Shown here in pieces: positions 33,828 through 43,990 of a stretch of DNA of 64,000 nucleotides. The stretch is from Platynereis dumerilii (Eukaryota > Annelida > Polychaeta > Phyllodocida > Nereididae): positions 9,969,439-10,033,438 of the forward strand of contig JAPTHN010000004.1 in NCBI GenBank assembly GCA_026936325.1. Reading direction: 5' to 3'. The notes beneath the pieces were generated by a model, which did no database searches, was not told the DNA's origin, and worked only from the letters and a program-made list of their open reading frames with translations. Positions within the stretch are counted from its first letter, which is position 1; the number at the start of each line of letters is the position of its first letter. The translations under genes were made by a program, and so were the position numbers.

Positions 33828-34028
33828 GTTGGTCTTGTGATGGCCCGATAGGCTGCCAATCGCAGGGTCCAGGGTTCGAATCCTGCTCTTGACAGGTTGC
33901 TGGGCCTATGTTGGATGGACGTTTCAAATATCCTGCGCCTCATTGCCGCATCCTCCTCCTATCCTGATTAACCTAGCAAGTGTATGAATACGGGACATAA
34001 AACCCAAATCATCCATCTGTCCATCTCT
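33828..34028 (+). repeat. tRNA-derived SINE overlapping the end of gene B
   Basis: A polymerase III B box (ggttcgaatcc, 33873-33883) lies about 35 bp downstream of an A-box-like tggtcttgtgatgg. The body ends in a short simple tail (atccatctgtccatc). It lies antisense to gene B and overlaps its last ~100 coding bases including the stop. The flanks ttctcttactc (near 33808) and atctcttaatc (near 34022) could be a worn target duplication. Confidence 0.75.
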
Positions 34029-34248
34029 TAATCTGGTTGTTATCATTATCTCAATACAAAGAACCATCAACGAACAAAATACACCACACGCCAATGCGAG
34101 AAGGGGACCAACGACGTTGTTAACGTTAATAGTCGGAGTCTGTGTGTCTTCTTCCAACTCTCTTTGACAACGCTCGGTGTTGTAATATGATTTCTCGTAC
34201 TTGGAAATCCAGCGAGACATAATTCCGCTTCTCCTTAGGGCCAAGATG
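33924..34248 (-). CDS. Gene B last exon: M4 and SINE-derived tail
   Basis: After cttgtttttcag the frame reads HILALRRSGIMSRWI, NTERC and VGPLLALACGVFCSL, parallel to gene A up to IEIMITTR. From there the tail (RLRDGQMDDLGFMSRIHTL, then ARLIRIGGGCGNEAQDI) no longer matches gene A and is read from the antisense strand of the SINE at 33828-34028, which also supplies the stop. Confidence 0.88.
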
Positions 34249-34273
34249 CTGAAAAACAAGTCAAATATTATTA

Positions 34274-34628
34274 CAGTCTGTCACTTTGATATAGAAAAAA
34301 TGAGGACCAGTTCACAGTGAAAAATGCACTTTGTGATTCATGATAGCCGATGAAGTGTCATCTTCTCAGCATGCTTTCAACATGGGAAACATAGAGGTTG
34401 TTTGATTAGTCATGATCAAGAGAAGGCCATTTGACTTGCCATTTAACTGACTTTAGGTTGAAAATCAGATGCATAATCCTACTCAACAAGTGGAATTATT
34501 CTCCTTAAATCAAATTTACATTGAAAGTATTGGGTACGATCATGACAAACCATCAGCATGGTGACACACAAAGTGCCATTTTCACAATGAAACAGTCCAC
34601 TCATCTTCTATATCAATGTGACTGACTG
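34274..34628. mobile_element. TA-flanked element, CAGTCTGTCACTTTGA family (copy 2), in a gene B intron
   Basis: The left end is cagtctgtcactttgatat; the right end is a slightly decayed inverse (ccatcttctatatcaatgtg region ending gactgactg). TA lies at 34272-34273 and 34629-34630. It sits only 25 bp upstream of the last exon of gene B, within the expected branch-point region. It lacks the nested MITE seen in copy 1. Confidence 0.82.
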
Positions 34629-35278
34629 TAACATAAATTTTGCATGAAAGATTATCGTGATTATTAGCATTAATATTTTTACATTTATATTTTTGAAAAA
34701 TTGTTCATCTGAATATTCATAGCTAAAATATTTTAAATTGGACCAGTTTTGATAGCCAGAATTGAAAAGAAGTTAAAGAACTGTCCAAAAGAAAAAGACC
34801 TTTTTCTCAAAATCACATATTTCCACTAAGCTCCTCTTTGCGCCGAACTTGGTTTGTCGCCTTCTAGGAAAATAAATGGGCGATAATGCTACTATTTATT
34901 ACCAAATTGGTGATGGTAGTGGTGTAGTGACTAGCATCGAAATTTTCCTTTTTTCTAATTATTTTGTGGTATTCAGAATATAGACTAACCTTGGTAACGT
35001 GGGTAAATGTCATACTACCTTTCAGGTGTCTATTGACCTAACAGAGAGGGTTGTTCTGGCAGGAAATAGCCAAGAATTGGACACAAAAAACCCAACATTG
35101 TGTTGTAACGGCTGAAGTGGAACCATTAACTTTTCGTAGTGTCGCTCCGAATTTGGAACTGACTCTCACCTGGTTGGTACGGCACTAGTAACATCGGCTA
35201 CCGAGTTGGTATTTAATGTTGCTTGGCAGATTGAAATACGTCGCTAGGTTGGTAGTGAGCTGTTGCCTGTTTTGAAGT

Positions 35279-35560
35279 CACCCAAGCTCTTAACAAAAAG
35301 GTTTTATATGGAACCTTTAAGGGTTCTTTAAGCTGGTGTATATGAGGAACCCTAAAAGGTTCATTACTCAACTTTAAAAAGGTTCCAACAGTAAACAAAC
35401 ACCACATTTAGATAATCCAGCTCCACTGAACTCCCACAACGGAACCCCTTTCTCTCCAGTTCAAAGCATAGGTTTCTTACATAGGGCCTTCCCACGAAGT
35501 ATTGAACCTTTTCAATTCAATGAAACCCTAAAATAATTAACACATTTTTTTTTTCTTTAT
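35279..35560. mobile_element. Fragment of the CACTCTTAACG element
   Basis: Blocks ctcttaacaaaaaggtttta, aaccctaaaaggttcattac and aaaaaggttccaacag match the right half of 37029-37344 in inverted order. No complete ends were identified. Confidence 0.65.
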
Positions 35561-35703
35561 AAATAGGCTATAACATAAAGAAACTTTTGCAGTTATTATC
35601 AACCTACTTACACTTTAAGACAGAGTGTAGATTTCAAATTAATGTTAATTATTAAATAATTATCATCACATTGAATTCAAAAATAATCATCCCGCAAACT
35701 TAC

Positions 35704-35969
35704 TGTTCATTAAACTTTGCCTTCAGCGATGAACCCTTCTCTATAGCAAATGCCAAATCTGTTCCAAATGCTCTTTTCTTCGCCAGATACACTCGACAGT
35801 CGATATTCCTGAACGCCTTCAGACCTTCAATACCCCCAGTTAGGGCGACTTTTCCAGATGCTAAACGCCCAATGATAACTGACGGTGGATCATCCTCGGA
35901 CACCCAGTGACTCTCAGAAGGAAGGATCTGGTTCTTCCAGATATCCGCAAGGGCGCCTTTCCTTGCCGA
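35704..35969 (-). CDS. Gene B exon: S2 ligand-binding lobe
   Basis: After gttactttcag the frame reads SARKGALADIWKNQILP, then LASGKVALTGGIEGLKAF, RNIDCRVYLAKK and TDLAFAIEKGS. It is 266 nt, one codon longer than in gene A, and ends in phase 2 at gtaagt. Confidence 0.92.
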
Positions 35970-36204
35970 CTGAAAGTAACAAAGATACGGTTTGTCCCAC
36001 AACATGTGAACTGGTGTTTGGCCTCATTGCTCAGCATCTATAAGTCGCACAGTGGTCAAATATACAGCAATGATTGAAATAATAGGGGATACATAGAGTA
36101 GGTGTTCTTTGTTGCACAAACTGATGGCATGCTGTTCTACATTTTATAGGTAAATGGAAAGGTTGAACTTAAATTTTACTTCATTTCAATGCTATATTTT
36201 GAGG

Positions 36205-36614
36205 ATGTGTGGACCTAAATTGGACCAGTTGGTACCCAGTATTGGACCACCTGGTTCCCTAATACCATCCTGAGTGCTAAGAACTGTTCCAAGAGGGCTG
36301 CACTTACCATAAGTTTGTGTGTATGTATCCATCTATCATATTGGATGAGTAGTGCCTATATTGGTCCAATGATCCAATGTCAGTAACGAGAGTATTCAGG
36401 TGGTCCAATATAAGGTCCACTGGTCCTATTTAAGGCACATGGACCAAATCTTGTTTTTGCATTTTACACAAAGCAAATGTCGTAACCTCAATCTGGACAC
36501 ACACGAAGATTTTGGCCTGCCTCATCTATTAGTCTAATAAGTGATCTCTTAGCTATTACTGTGTGTGAGAAATGGAGCAATAAATTTAGGTGGTCCAATA
36601 TAGGTACACCTTAT
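36205..36614. repeat. Possible element with TGGTCCAATATAGG motifs
   Basis: The motif ttggaccacct or its complement aggtggtccaatata recurs about six times in both orientations. The outer copies (tgtgtggacctaaattggac on the left, ggtccaatataggtacacc on the right) are weakly inverted. It resembles the subterminal-motif elements elsewhere, but its ends are not certain. Confidence 0.4.
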
Positions 36615-36788
36615 AATCCGGCTTTCAAGAAATCTTGGAAAAAGGGAATATTTTCTTTGTAAAATAGAGATCGAATAGCCATAGCTTATATTATTTTAGA
36701 AAATAAACAATTAATCTATAAATTTTTATATATCTATCATTCAAAGACTCCAGAGAATTGAAATAGTCACTTCTTGACAGTAACTAAC

Positions 36789-37009
36789 CTTATAAATTTC
36801 TTGACTGAAAGATCCCCTGTAAACTAGCACTTTGTAATCTTTTCTTGCTGCCAATTCCTCGACTGAATCAATCGTTGGAGGTTTGGAAGGAACTGCTGCC
36901 ACGGCAACGAGAACTGACACAAATAATGTTGTTATGACGACAGACATTATATTCCAAGAGGCAAAGATGTTTCTGAGGTGAGATGACTTGCTATTGCAGA
37001 GTGCAACAC
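36789..37009 (-). CDS. Gene B exon: M3-equivalent helix and start of S2
   Basis: A 221-nt exon after ctttattacag reads VALCNSKSSHLRNIFASWN, a hydrophobic helix with TTLFVSVLVAVAAV, then PPTIDSVEELAARKDYKVL. Length and phase equal those of 26016-26236. It also lacks the SYTANLAAF motif. Confidence 0.92.
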
Positions 37010-37028
37010 CTGTAATAAAGTGATTGTA

Positions 37029-37344
37029 CACTCTTAACGTAAAAGGTTCTTTATAAAGAACCCACAGCCAAAAAAAGGTTCTATTTTTTTAAGGGTTCAA
37101 TTGAATTAAAAAGGTCAAACACTGGGTAGGAGGGCTCTATAATAGACCCTTTGCTCCCAACTTGAGAGAAAGGGGTTCCATTATTGGAGCTCAGTGCTGC
37201 TGGATTATCTAAAATTTCTAAATGTTGTTTATGCTTGCTGTTGGAACCTTTTTAAAGTTGAGTAATGAACCTTTTAGGGTTCCTTATCTATACCAGCTTA
37301 TAGAACCCTTAAAGGCTCCATATAAAACCTTCATGTTAAGAGTG
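37029..37344. mobile_element. TA-flanked element, CACTCTTAACG family (complete), in a gene B intron
   Basis: The ends cactcttaacg(t) and (c)atgttaagagtg are flanked by TA (37027-37028, 37345-37346). Inside, aaaggttc and gaacct motifs repeat in both orientations. Partial copies lie at 35279-35560 and 41885-42005. It sits about 20 bp upstream of the M3 exon of gene B. Confidence 0.85.
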
Positions 37345-37346
37345 TA

Positions 37347-38275
37347 CTTTGAATTTGAGATCAATATGAAGTGATAACATCTGCACTCTAATTCCCTATC
37401 CCTTTTTCAATTTTGCCTATTTCCAAATTTGACATGATTGCACAAAAGCATGCCTGGCTGTTAGAAAAATCCATGGATCCTGTTCGAATGTTCACAATCT
37501 TCAGTAGAGAAGCTAATACGCAAATTTATTAAGCTACGTCAAAATAAATCTAATACTTCATATTAAAGTAAATACTTTTAAAATGTGTGAGTTTTTAATG
37601 TTTTTACGTTGCTGAGTTATATACCATCAAGAACCTTTTGCATTAAGAGTGGATCACAGTGACAGACTCTATTGCTGAGAGTTTGCAGCTTCACACAAAG
37701 AACGAACATTTTATTAGGTTTGCATAGGCCATTATTTCTTCAATTCGAATAGTGTAGAAGATTAATTCAGTTGTCTAATGATTTGCCCCAAATGGAGATA
37801 CCTAAGAACTAATTTGCATGATGTGGCTCATCAATCAAATAATGATTTTTTGTATTATACCAAGCTGAAGAGTTTTCTGAAATTTTGACTTAGAAATGCG
37901 TACTTGAATTTGACTTTTAAAATATTTGCTTAAATTGATTTTGAAAATGTGTACTTGAATTGCTTGGCAAATTTCTGTGTACAGCATTGGAAATTGAGAA
38001 TTAAAGCATTAAGATTATTAGGATTAGGCGTGTGAGCTCCATTGTTCCTGGTGACTGAGTAGTCAATAGCATGTTGATGTGTTGCTCACATCTCTTGTGA
38101 TGTTTATTCCGCCTGTACGTAAATCTGTATCTGTTTGTTATATGTCAGAACTATGGACTGTTGCACTGTGAAAACAGCACCTCACAATTCATCCTAACGA
38201 CGATTTGTCATGATCATACTGAACAGTTTCCAGACAATCGAGTGTACAAAATATTTTTTCAATAGTAACAAAGTA
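37347..38275. other. Intron sequence of gene B, nothing recognised
   Basis: AT-rich; no exon, element end or ORF of note. Confidence 0.4.
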
Positions 38276-38470
38276 AAGTCTGTCTCATTTCCAGATCACA
38301 CGGTCGTCGTCAAAAATCTGAAAAAAATGCACCGAAATTCACAAAAATGTGATAAATAAATTAGAAATTTACTCTTCTATCCATGAGTATGTGTATTTCT
38401 ACAGTGTGACTTGTAGATGCTGAACAATCAGGCCAGACACCAGTTCGCATGTTGTGAGACAAACTGTAAT
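38276..38470 (+). repeat. ~200-bp dispersed repeat (also 22890-23087)
   Basis: It shares aagtctgtctcatttc, cctgtgag/tccatgag with tatttcta, and acaatcaggccagacaccag then gcatgttgtgagacaaactg with the other copy. Ends are weakly inverted (gtctgtctcat / gtgagacaaac). Confidence 0.7.
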
Positions 38471-38827
38471 TACACCGTAAGAGTAATACCATTTAAAAAC
38501 CCCTTCTGATTTATGCAGTCGGTAGGTAATTAAGTGCTGAAGAATCTGCTCCAAAAACTTTTAAAATCGTTTGATGTTTGACGTAGATACAGTCTAAAAT
38601 ATTAATCAATGTCTGATTTTTCCCATTGACTTTAACTTTTATTGTTACAAAATTTCACTTGAAACTTTCTGTTTTTAGTAAGTGTATCATGTAAAATACG
38701 AGGGGCGTTCAGAAAGTTCAAGGCTATTTTTATATGGACACTTATTTTCAATGTAGAACTATGAATTTTTTACACATGATAAAATTCAGCATATTTGGAA
38801 TGGATTTCAAAAATTTTAGACAACTAA

Positions 38828-40072
38828 GGCCCGTTTTCACCAACATGGTATTAAGACTTATGCCAGGTCTTAGCTGAGACTTGGTCTGGCTAAGCCAATC
38901 ACTCAAGCGGAGCAGTATCAAGGAAAATTTACTGAGTGAAAGTCTGCACATAGTATTTAAACAACTCAACTGCTACAAACACAATTAATCTCTGAAGTTC
39001 CCAAACATGACCACATGACAAGGTAAGAGTAAAAGAGGGGTGGGCTTGGAAATTTATAAAAAAGAAAATTAATTAGTTGTCTGTCCAGTGTTGGTGACAG
39101 ACAGCATTTTTCTTTAGCCCCCTCCCCTCAAACAATAAATTGATACAAATCAGCTGGTCATGCATTTTTGCACAATGAAGCTACAATAATGGTTTAATCC
39201 CTTTGAATATCTAATGATAAGGGTCCTCAAAATCGGATGTACCCAGAATGGCTGACGTGCCTGCGATTTTTTGCTACCGGCAGTTACCAACAAGTCGTTG
39301 GTGACTTGAGTGGTATTAGTGTCGCCTCAGTTTCAAGGATTGTGAAGCGTGTTAGTCATGCAATCGCTTCATTAAAACCCATATATGTACGTATGCCCAG
39401 TGGACCAGACACACGGGAGGCTAACTTGGAATTTTCCGAAATCGCCCGATTTTGGGGGGGGGGGGATTATAGGATGCATAGATTGCGAATTTCCTGCCCT
39501 TCGAAGGTACCCCTGTGCTAAGACCAACAACAAGTGCAGAGGTTTTGTACAACTCATCACAGAAGAATTGCCTCTATTTGGTGTCATGACTGTCATAGGC
39601 AAATGCTATAAAAACATAGTTTCATACATGAAATACTTTTAAATCGTGTGCTTAATGCTGTATGGCTAGTATATTTGCAACAGTTACTTCAACAAATATA
39701 TTTTCTAGGTAAGTGTGTGTTCTGGCTTGCAAACTTTATACCTCATGATGTGACGTATCTTTCTTGAAAAAATCGTCGGTGACTGTTAAATTAGAGAAAC
39801 ATGCGAATATAATAGACAAAGGCCTATAATACTGATTTGTCATGCCATCTCATAAGAAACATATGTTCTGTTTTCATTGGCCTAATCACTTTTTGACACC
39901 AAATCAGTTTGAGACGGCTGATCCTTGAGTTTGGTGACAATGTGTATGATTCACTGAACCTTGACAGGTTTACATGCTTAGCACACTCTTGGTGAAATGG
40001 TCTTAGTTATACCAGGTTTAAAGGAGTTAACATCAGGCTTAACTCTTAATACCATGTTGGTGAAAACGGGCC
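38828..40072 (+). mobile_element. PIF/Harbinger-type DNA transposon nested in the mariner-like arm
   Basis: Ends are ggcccgttttcaccaacatg and catgttggtgaaaacgggcc. Flanks are taa (left) and tga (right), an imperfect match to the 3-bp TAA/TTA duplication typical of this superfamily. It contains a transposase remnant (39237-39642). The uninterrupted right arm of the host element gives the empty site (gacatttttaagtcatt). Confidence 0.85.
39237..39642 (+). pseudogene. Harbinger transposase remnant (HARBI1-like)
   Basis: The first frame reads PEWLTCLRFFATGSYQQVVG, then DLSGISVASVSRIVKRVSHA, matching the N-terminal helix-turn-helix region of Harbinger transposases. It then passes into a second frame at a long G run near 39455-39465 and continues IIGCIDCEFPALRRYPCAK, the block with the first catalytic Asp (GCID). 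About 120 residues remain of an expected ~350, and the other acidic residues are absent. It is inactive. Confidence 0.82.
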
Positions 40073-40989
40073 TGAGACATTTCTAAGTCATTTTCTGGTT
40101 GCCACGGAAACTGAAGTTCAGCTAGGTGGGGCAGGTAATACTGAAACCAAGAAAGCAAATGAATTGTGACTGTGAGAGACTTCTCTTTACCCCTTGTATT
40201 AATGATATAGGCAATATTTGGCACAAGAAATATGATATTAGCTTCTAAACATCCTTTCAAGCACACCAAATGCATGTAAACTTAAACTGAACCTTTGTTG
40301 GAAAACTCTCCTGCATGCCAGATTTGGCAAGGGAAATTCAGATGGCAAGGGTGTGTTTAGTTGACTACATAAGGACTTGTGAAAACATTGATTCACTGGT
40401 ATGAACAAGAAACCCAAATGGACAGCATTATCCGTCTCAGCTATTCCTTTGACATGTTGCTTTACATAAGTCCTGGTTTTTCTTTACTTTAGTCCATGGG
40501 GGCTAGAGTTTCAGGCACTGGAAAAAAAAGGTTTTGGATGCCTGAAATGCTTACACAGAACTTCGTTTGGAGGACTTCGAGGAACATTACTTCAATGGGT
40601 CAGGTGTATGATTTAATGCTTTTGGTGAGCTTAGGAGTATTTTTAAAGGCTCATATTATATTTCTTGTGTCATATACGGTCAAACTCACTAATACAAGGG
40701 ATAGAGAGAGGTCTCTCACAGCCGAAATTCATTGGCTTTCTTGGTTCAGTATTACCTGCCTCACCTAGCTGAAACTTTCAGTTTCCATGGTAACGACAGA
40801 ATGACTTAAAAATGTCCAAAATTTTGAAAATCCTTTCCAAATATGCTGAATTTTATCCTGTGAAGAATTCATAATTCTATATTGAAAATAAGTGTCTGTA
40901 TAAAAAAAAACCTCAAACTTTCTGAACGCCCCTTGTAGGCCTATAATTGTTGCAAGCTAGTTTTAGCATTGCAGAATAAGTGCCTGAAT

Positions 40990-41178
40990 ATTAAGGGCCA
41001 ATTTCGGCAACATCGTTAAGCCACGTCTAAGTTTTAGACCTGGTTTGGTAGTTCAAAATTAAAACAGTAGGATAAATTTCAATGTAAAAATGGCATCATC
41101 CTCCCAGTAAGAAACTACTTTTAAAAGACCAGTTTTAACCTTAAGCCTGGTCTTAGCCATTTTGGTGAAATCGGCCCA
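40990..41178. mobile_element. Small Harbinger-like MITE
   Basis: The ends gggccaatttcggcaacat and ggtgaaatcggccc are inverted. Internal ttaagccacgtctaag and cttaagcctggtcttag are also inverted and resemble the TIR-internal sequence of 38828-40072 (ccaggtcttagctgag). It is about 185 bp with no ORF. Confidence 0.7.
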
Positions 41179-41179
41179 T

Positions 41180-41884
41180 ATGATATAGTTTGCAACAATT
41201 TTGCAAGCAGTGGATGCGTTGCATATCAAATTTCTAAATGAAGGGCTACATTACTGTGTGAAACATTTTTTTGATAACTTGTTTTTGCATGTTTAGTAAA
41301 TAGAACTTGTCACACTAAATAAATGGGCTGAACATTTTTCGGAATTCCAAAATCTACCTTTTTGGTTCAATAGGCCTATGGTCTTAAATTCTCATTTTCC
41401 TCAAAAATATGTAGTGACCGTACCCCCACCTAATTCTCACACGAGCGTTACCTGGGGAAATTTCAAAACATATGTCTGGTTCAAACAATCAATTGAATGA
41501 AAAAAACAATTTCTTTGACATTTTGAACAATTTAATTGTCTGGATTAGACAATCGTTGATCGGACACATATTAGACAATTATTATCTGTTATCAGACAAT
41601 CATTTTCTTCAGTTTTGACAACCTTGCCCTACTTTTCAAGGTCACAGGGCTCAAAATCGAAAAACCCTATATGCGATATAATTTTTGACTACTTTATGTA
41701 AGGAGTGTTTCTAGTAATTATGATTTTAAAAATTGACCCGCAAGCCATATTTTACTTTGAATGACTTCCATTTTGTATTTGTTTTATTTGAATTTTTGAA
41801 AATTTTAACATAAATTTTTCATGAAAAGAACTGGACTATTTTCACAAATCTAAGGATATTTGTTGCACCAATACCCTATACTAA
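41180..41884. other. Intron sequence of gene B, nothing recognised
   Basis: AT-rich with a few gacaat/attgtc motifs (41465-41615: caatcaattg, agacaatc) that might belong to a further element, but ends were not found. Confidence 0.35.
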
Positions 41885-42005
41885 ATATAAAAGGTTCTTC
41901 ACGGTAGGTATATATAAAGAATACACAGCCGAAAAAGGGCTCCACATTTTTTAAGGGTTGAACAGAATTAAAAAGGTTCAATAATTGGTCAGCAGGCCCT
42001 ATGAT
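41885..42005. mobile_element. Fragment of the CACTCTTAACG element
   Basis: It contains aaaggttcttcacgg, acacagccgaaaaa, ttttttaagggtt and aattaaaaaggttcaa, matching 37040-37120. It is the left half only. Confidence 0.7.
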
Positions 42006-42186
42006 AGAGTGTATGCTTGCTTTATTGGGTAGTATTTCCGAGAATTTAAGGTAACTGTATAAAGGGTACATATTGAAACTGTTATGATAGGGTACAAACA
42101 ATTATACTCGATACTTTCTGCAAAAAGGGATTGGGGGCAATTTGGAGTAAAATTATCATGTGTACCACTTACAAATGTCACAGTGT

Positions 42187-42333
42187 CAGGGGCGTATCTC
42201 GAAATGGCCTGGAGTTTGGCCATTACATGGGATGAATACGGGTGCTTCATGGCTTTTCCTATCTCTTCCATGTTAATTTTGGGCCCGGAGGGCATGGCCC
42301 AATGCCCCCCCCCCCTAAATACACCACTCACAT
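42187..42333. mobile_element. Small hAT-type MITE just inside a gene B intron
   Basis: One end is caggggcgtatctcg, the other (ccccc)taaatacaccactc. The flanks cacagtgt and cacattgt form a near 8-bp duplication. It sits about 13 bp inside the donor side of the 42346-42652 exon, so frames running through this region are not coding. Confidence 0.6.
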
Positions 42334-42345
42334 TGTCATACTTAC

Positions 42346-42652
42346 TCTGTTTGAATCCGGAACCAAACATGTCAAATGTTATATCAGAAAATAGACGCCA
42401 TTGGCTTTTTTCTCCTGGTCTGCCATCCTTTGTCACTATTAAATATATAACAAAACTAGATATCAACCAAGCCGCCATTAAGACTAACATTGTGCCTAAG
42501 GTCAAAGTTCGAAAGGTCACAAATATGTCTTGGGAAAATGGTTGTAGATAGGTGGTAAATGCGATCTCATCTTCATTGAATGCCGTCAAAAAATCTGCCA
42601 CTTTTTGTCGCTCGTACGTTGGGAAAATGGCCGCTGCTGCCAAATTGACAAC
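42346..42652 (-). CDS. Gene B exon: end of S1, M1 and pore approach
   Basis: A 307-nt exon after ttcttccag reads VVNLAAAAIFPTYERQKVAD, then FLTAFNEDEIAF, then M1 (TMLVLMAAWLISSFVIYLIV) and DITFDMFGSGFKQ. Length and phase equal gene A. The ligand-contacting Arg is kept (TYERQK). Confidence 0.92.
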
Positions 42653-42797
42653 CTGGAAGAAGAAAACATTTCTTGATGAATGAAACAAACATTTTTCAAG
42701 AGATTTTTAAAACAGAAACATTCTAAATTATTTTTCGACACGACCCTGACTCCACCCAAAAACCTCCGACCTAACGACTCGAACTCTTGATTCCAAA

Positions 42798-42885
42798 TCC
42801 AAAGCGTTGCAATGAAACCTCCCATTCAATTGGCGTAGCTGGAATTGATATTCGCTTACTGCTGATCTGGTAATTTAATTTAGGA
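42798..42885 (+). repeat. Direct repeat, copy 1 (also 43655-43745)
   Basis: It shares ccaaagc, gaaacctcccattcaattg and gtagctggaattgatatt with 43655-43745, about 0.86 kb away. It is probably two pieces of one dispersed repeat, not a target duplication. Confidence 0.75.
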
Positions 42886-42939
42886 AGGATACTTGAGCCC
42901 AGGGCTTCAGAGTCAGGTAGCCATTGGACCGACTCCCGA

Positions 42940-43280
42940 CTCCTTTGCCTCCAACTGTGACTCCTGACTCTTTTTTACTGCATTATTTCTAAACATATTT
43001 TATGTGGTCAGCAACGAAAAAAAATCTAAACCACAACTTTTTCTTGGATCTTATGTATCAATAGTAGTTTTAGAAGTTATGTGTAATTGGTCTTTAGAAA
43101 AATTAATACAGTTCACATTTCTGTGTAATGTGTTTTTTTTTTTTTAATTATTTAGATAATTTTTAGGAGCCAGGAGTCACCAGATTAATTTTCGACACTG
43201 ACTCCGAATCCACCTGAAAGTCAATGTTTGACTCCAATTCCGACTCAACCCCAAAATCTCCAACACCACTACTCCGACTC
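42940..43280. repeat. ACTCC/GACTC-rich simple repeat region
   Basis: Clusters of ccgactcccgactcc and actccgactccc flank an AT-rich core (43010-43155). This is a degenerate simple repeat with inverted ends near 42930 and 43170. Confidence 0.55.
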
Positions 43281-43654
43281 CCAAATCAGACTGCAAACAG
43301 GGGCACCCCATGATCTGTTATACATATTATCTGTTATGCAGCAGGCGGCCGGCTGCCTGGCAGACTGTCAGCTAGGATGTTCCCTGCTGGCAAAGTTGTC
43401 AGCTGGGATCCAATTTTTGGTGTCCTACCAGTCAGATAATGGGAAAGCAGTTGAGGTGGCTGGCTGGGAAAAAAATGATTTATATCAGCTGGCTGGGAGG
43501 TGCTGAATGATGCTTGGGCTGGCTGGCAACCCAGCTGGTAGCATAAAAGATATTTTCTCCCAGTGGCATAAAAAATGAATCTAGGTATCACAAAAGATGT
43601 GCAACCAGGAGCTTACGCTGACGTGGGCATTGTAATAACACACTGTCGTGAGGT

Positions 43655-43745
43655 GCCCCTGTCCAAAGCCTTGCTGTGAAACCTCCCATTCAATTGATGT
43701 AGCTGGAATTGATATCCCCCCTCTGCTGAACTGGTCATTTACAGT
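43655..43745 (+). repeat. Direct repeat, copy 2 (also 42798-42885)
   Basis: It shares gaaacctcccattcaattg and tagctggaattgatat with copy 1. Confidence 0.75.
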
Positions 43746-43925
43746 ACAAACAAAGATACTTTTCTGTCGGAAGTCCTCTTTTTACCTATTTTGTCCCCTT
43801 TCTCCTCTCCACCCCAAATCTCATTGCTACAACCTTTGACTCCTCACCACAACCGTATTCCACACTGAATCCACAGCTAGCAATGTAATTGCAGGCAATT
43901 AGCATAGGGGCACAAAATTAAAGAA
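43740..43925 (+). repeat. Fragment of the CAGTACAA element family
   Basis: It starts acagtacaaacaaagatact and includes ctctccaccccaaatctca and ctttgactcctcaccacaa, as in the inverted fragment 3640-3853. It ends at aattagcataggggcacaaa. Confidence 0.6.
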
Positions 43926-43990
43926 ATCAAACAATGGGAGTTTAAATTGGTGTTGGTTTAATGTAAATGTAATGTGATTTTGAAAGGCAC

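Larger units (their letters stand above)
38699..40935. mobile_element. Mariner-like element with ~350-bp inverted repeats, split by a Harbinger copy
   Basis: The ends cgaggggcgttcagaaagtt and (tt)tctgaacgccccttg are flanked by TA (38697-38698, 40936-40937). The inverted arms run about 350 bp inward with few changes (attcagcatatttggaa; gtgagaga; caagaaatat). The left arm is broken at 38828 by the Harbinger element, resuming at 40073. There is no transposase between the arms, so it is non-autonomous. It lies in the largest-but-one intron of gene B. Confidence 0.88.

Noticed and set aside
39237-39642. Host HARBI1 gene
   Set aside because: It is flanked by transposon ends, lacks most of the catalytic domain and is frame-broken, so it is a transposon remnant.
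41999-42345. Extension of the gene B M1 frame beyond the exon
   Set aside because: A consensus donor gtaagt matches the gene A boundary exactly, and the extension runs into a MITE.
42084-42551. 155-codon plus-strand frame
   Set aside because: It is antisense to the gene B exon and an adjacent MITE, with no domain.
42798-43745. Direct repeats of ~85 bp as long target duplications or LTR-like ends
   Set aside because: The copies are diverged, lack terminal inverted bases, and the segment between them has no element features; dispersed-repeat fragments explain them better.
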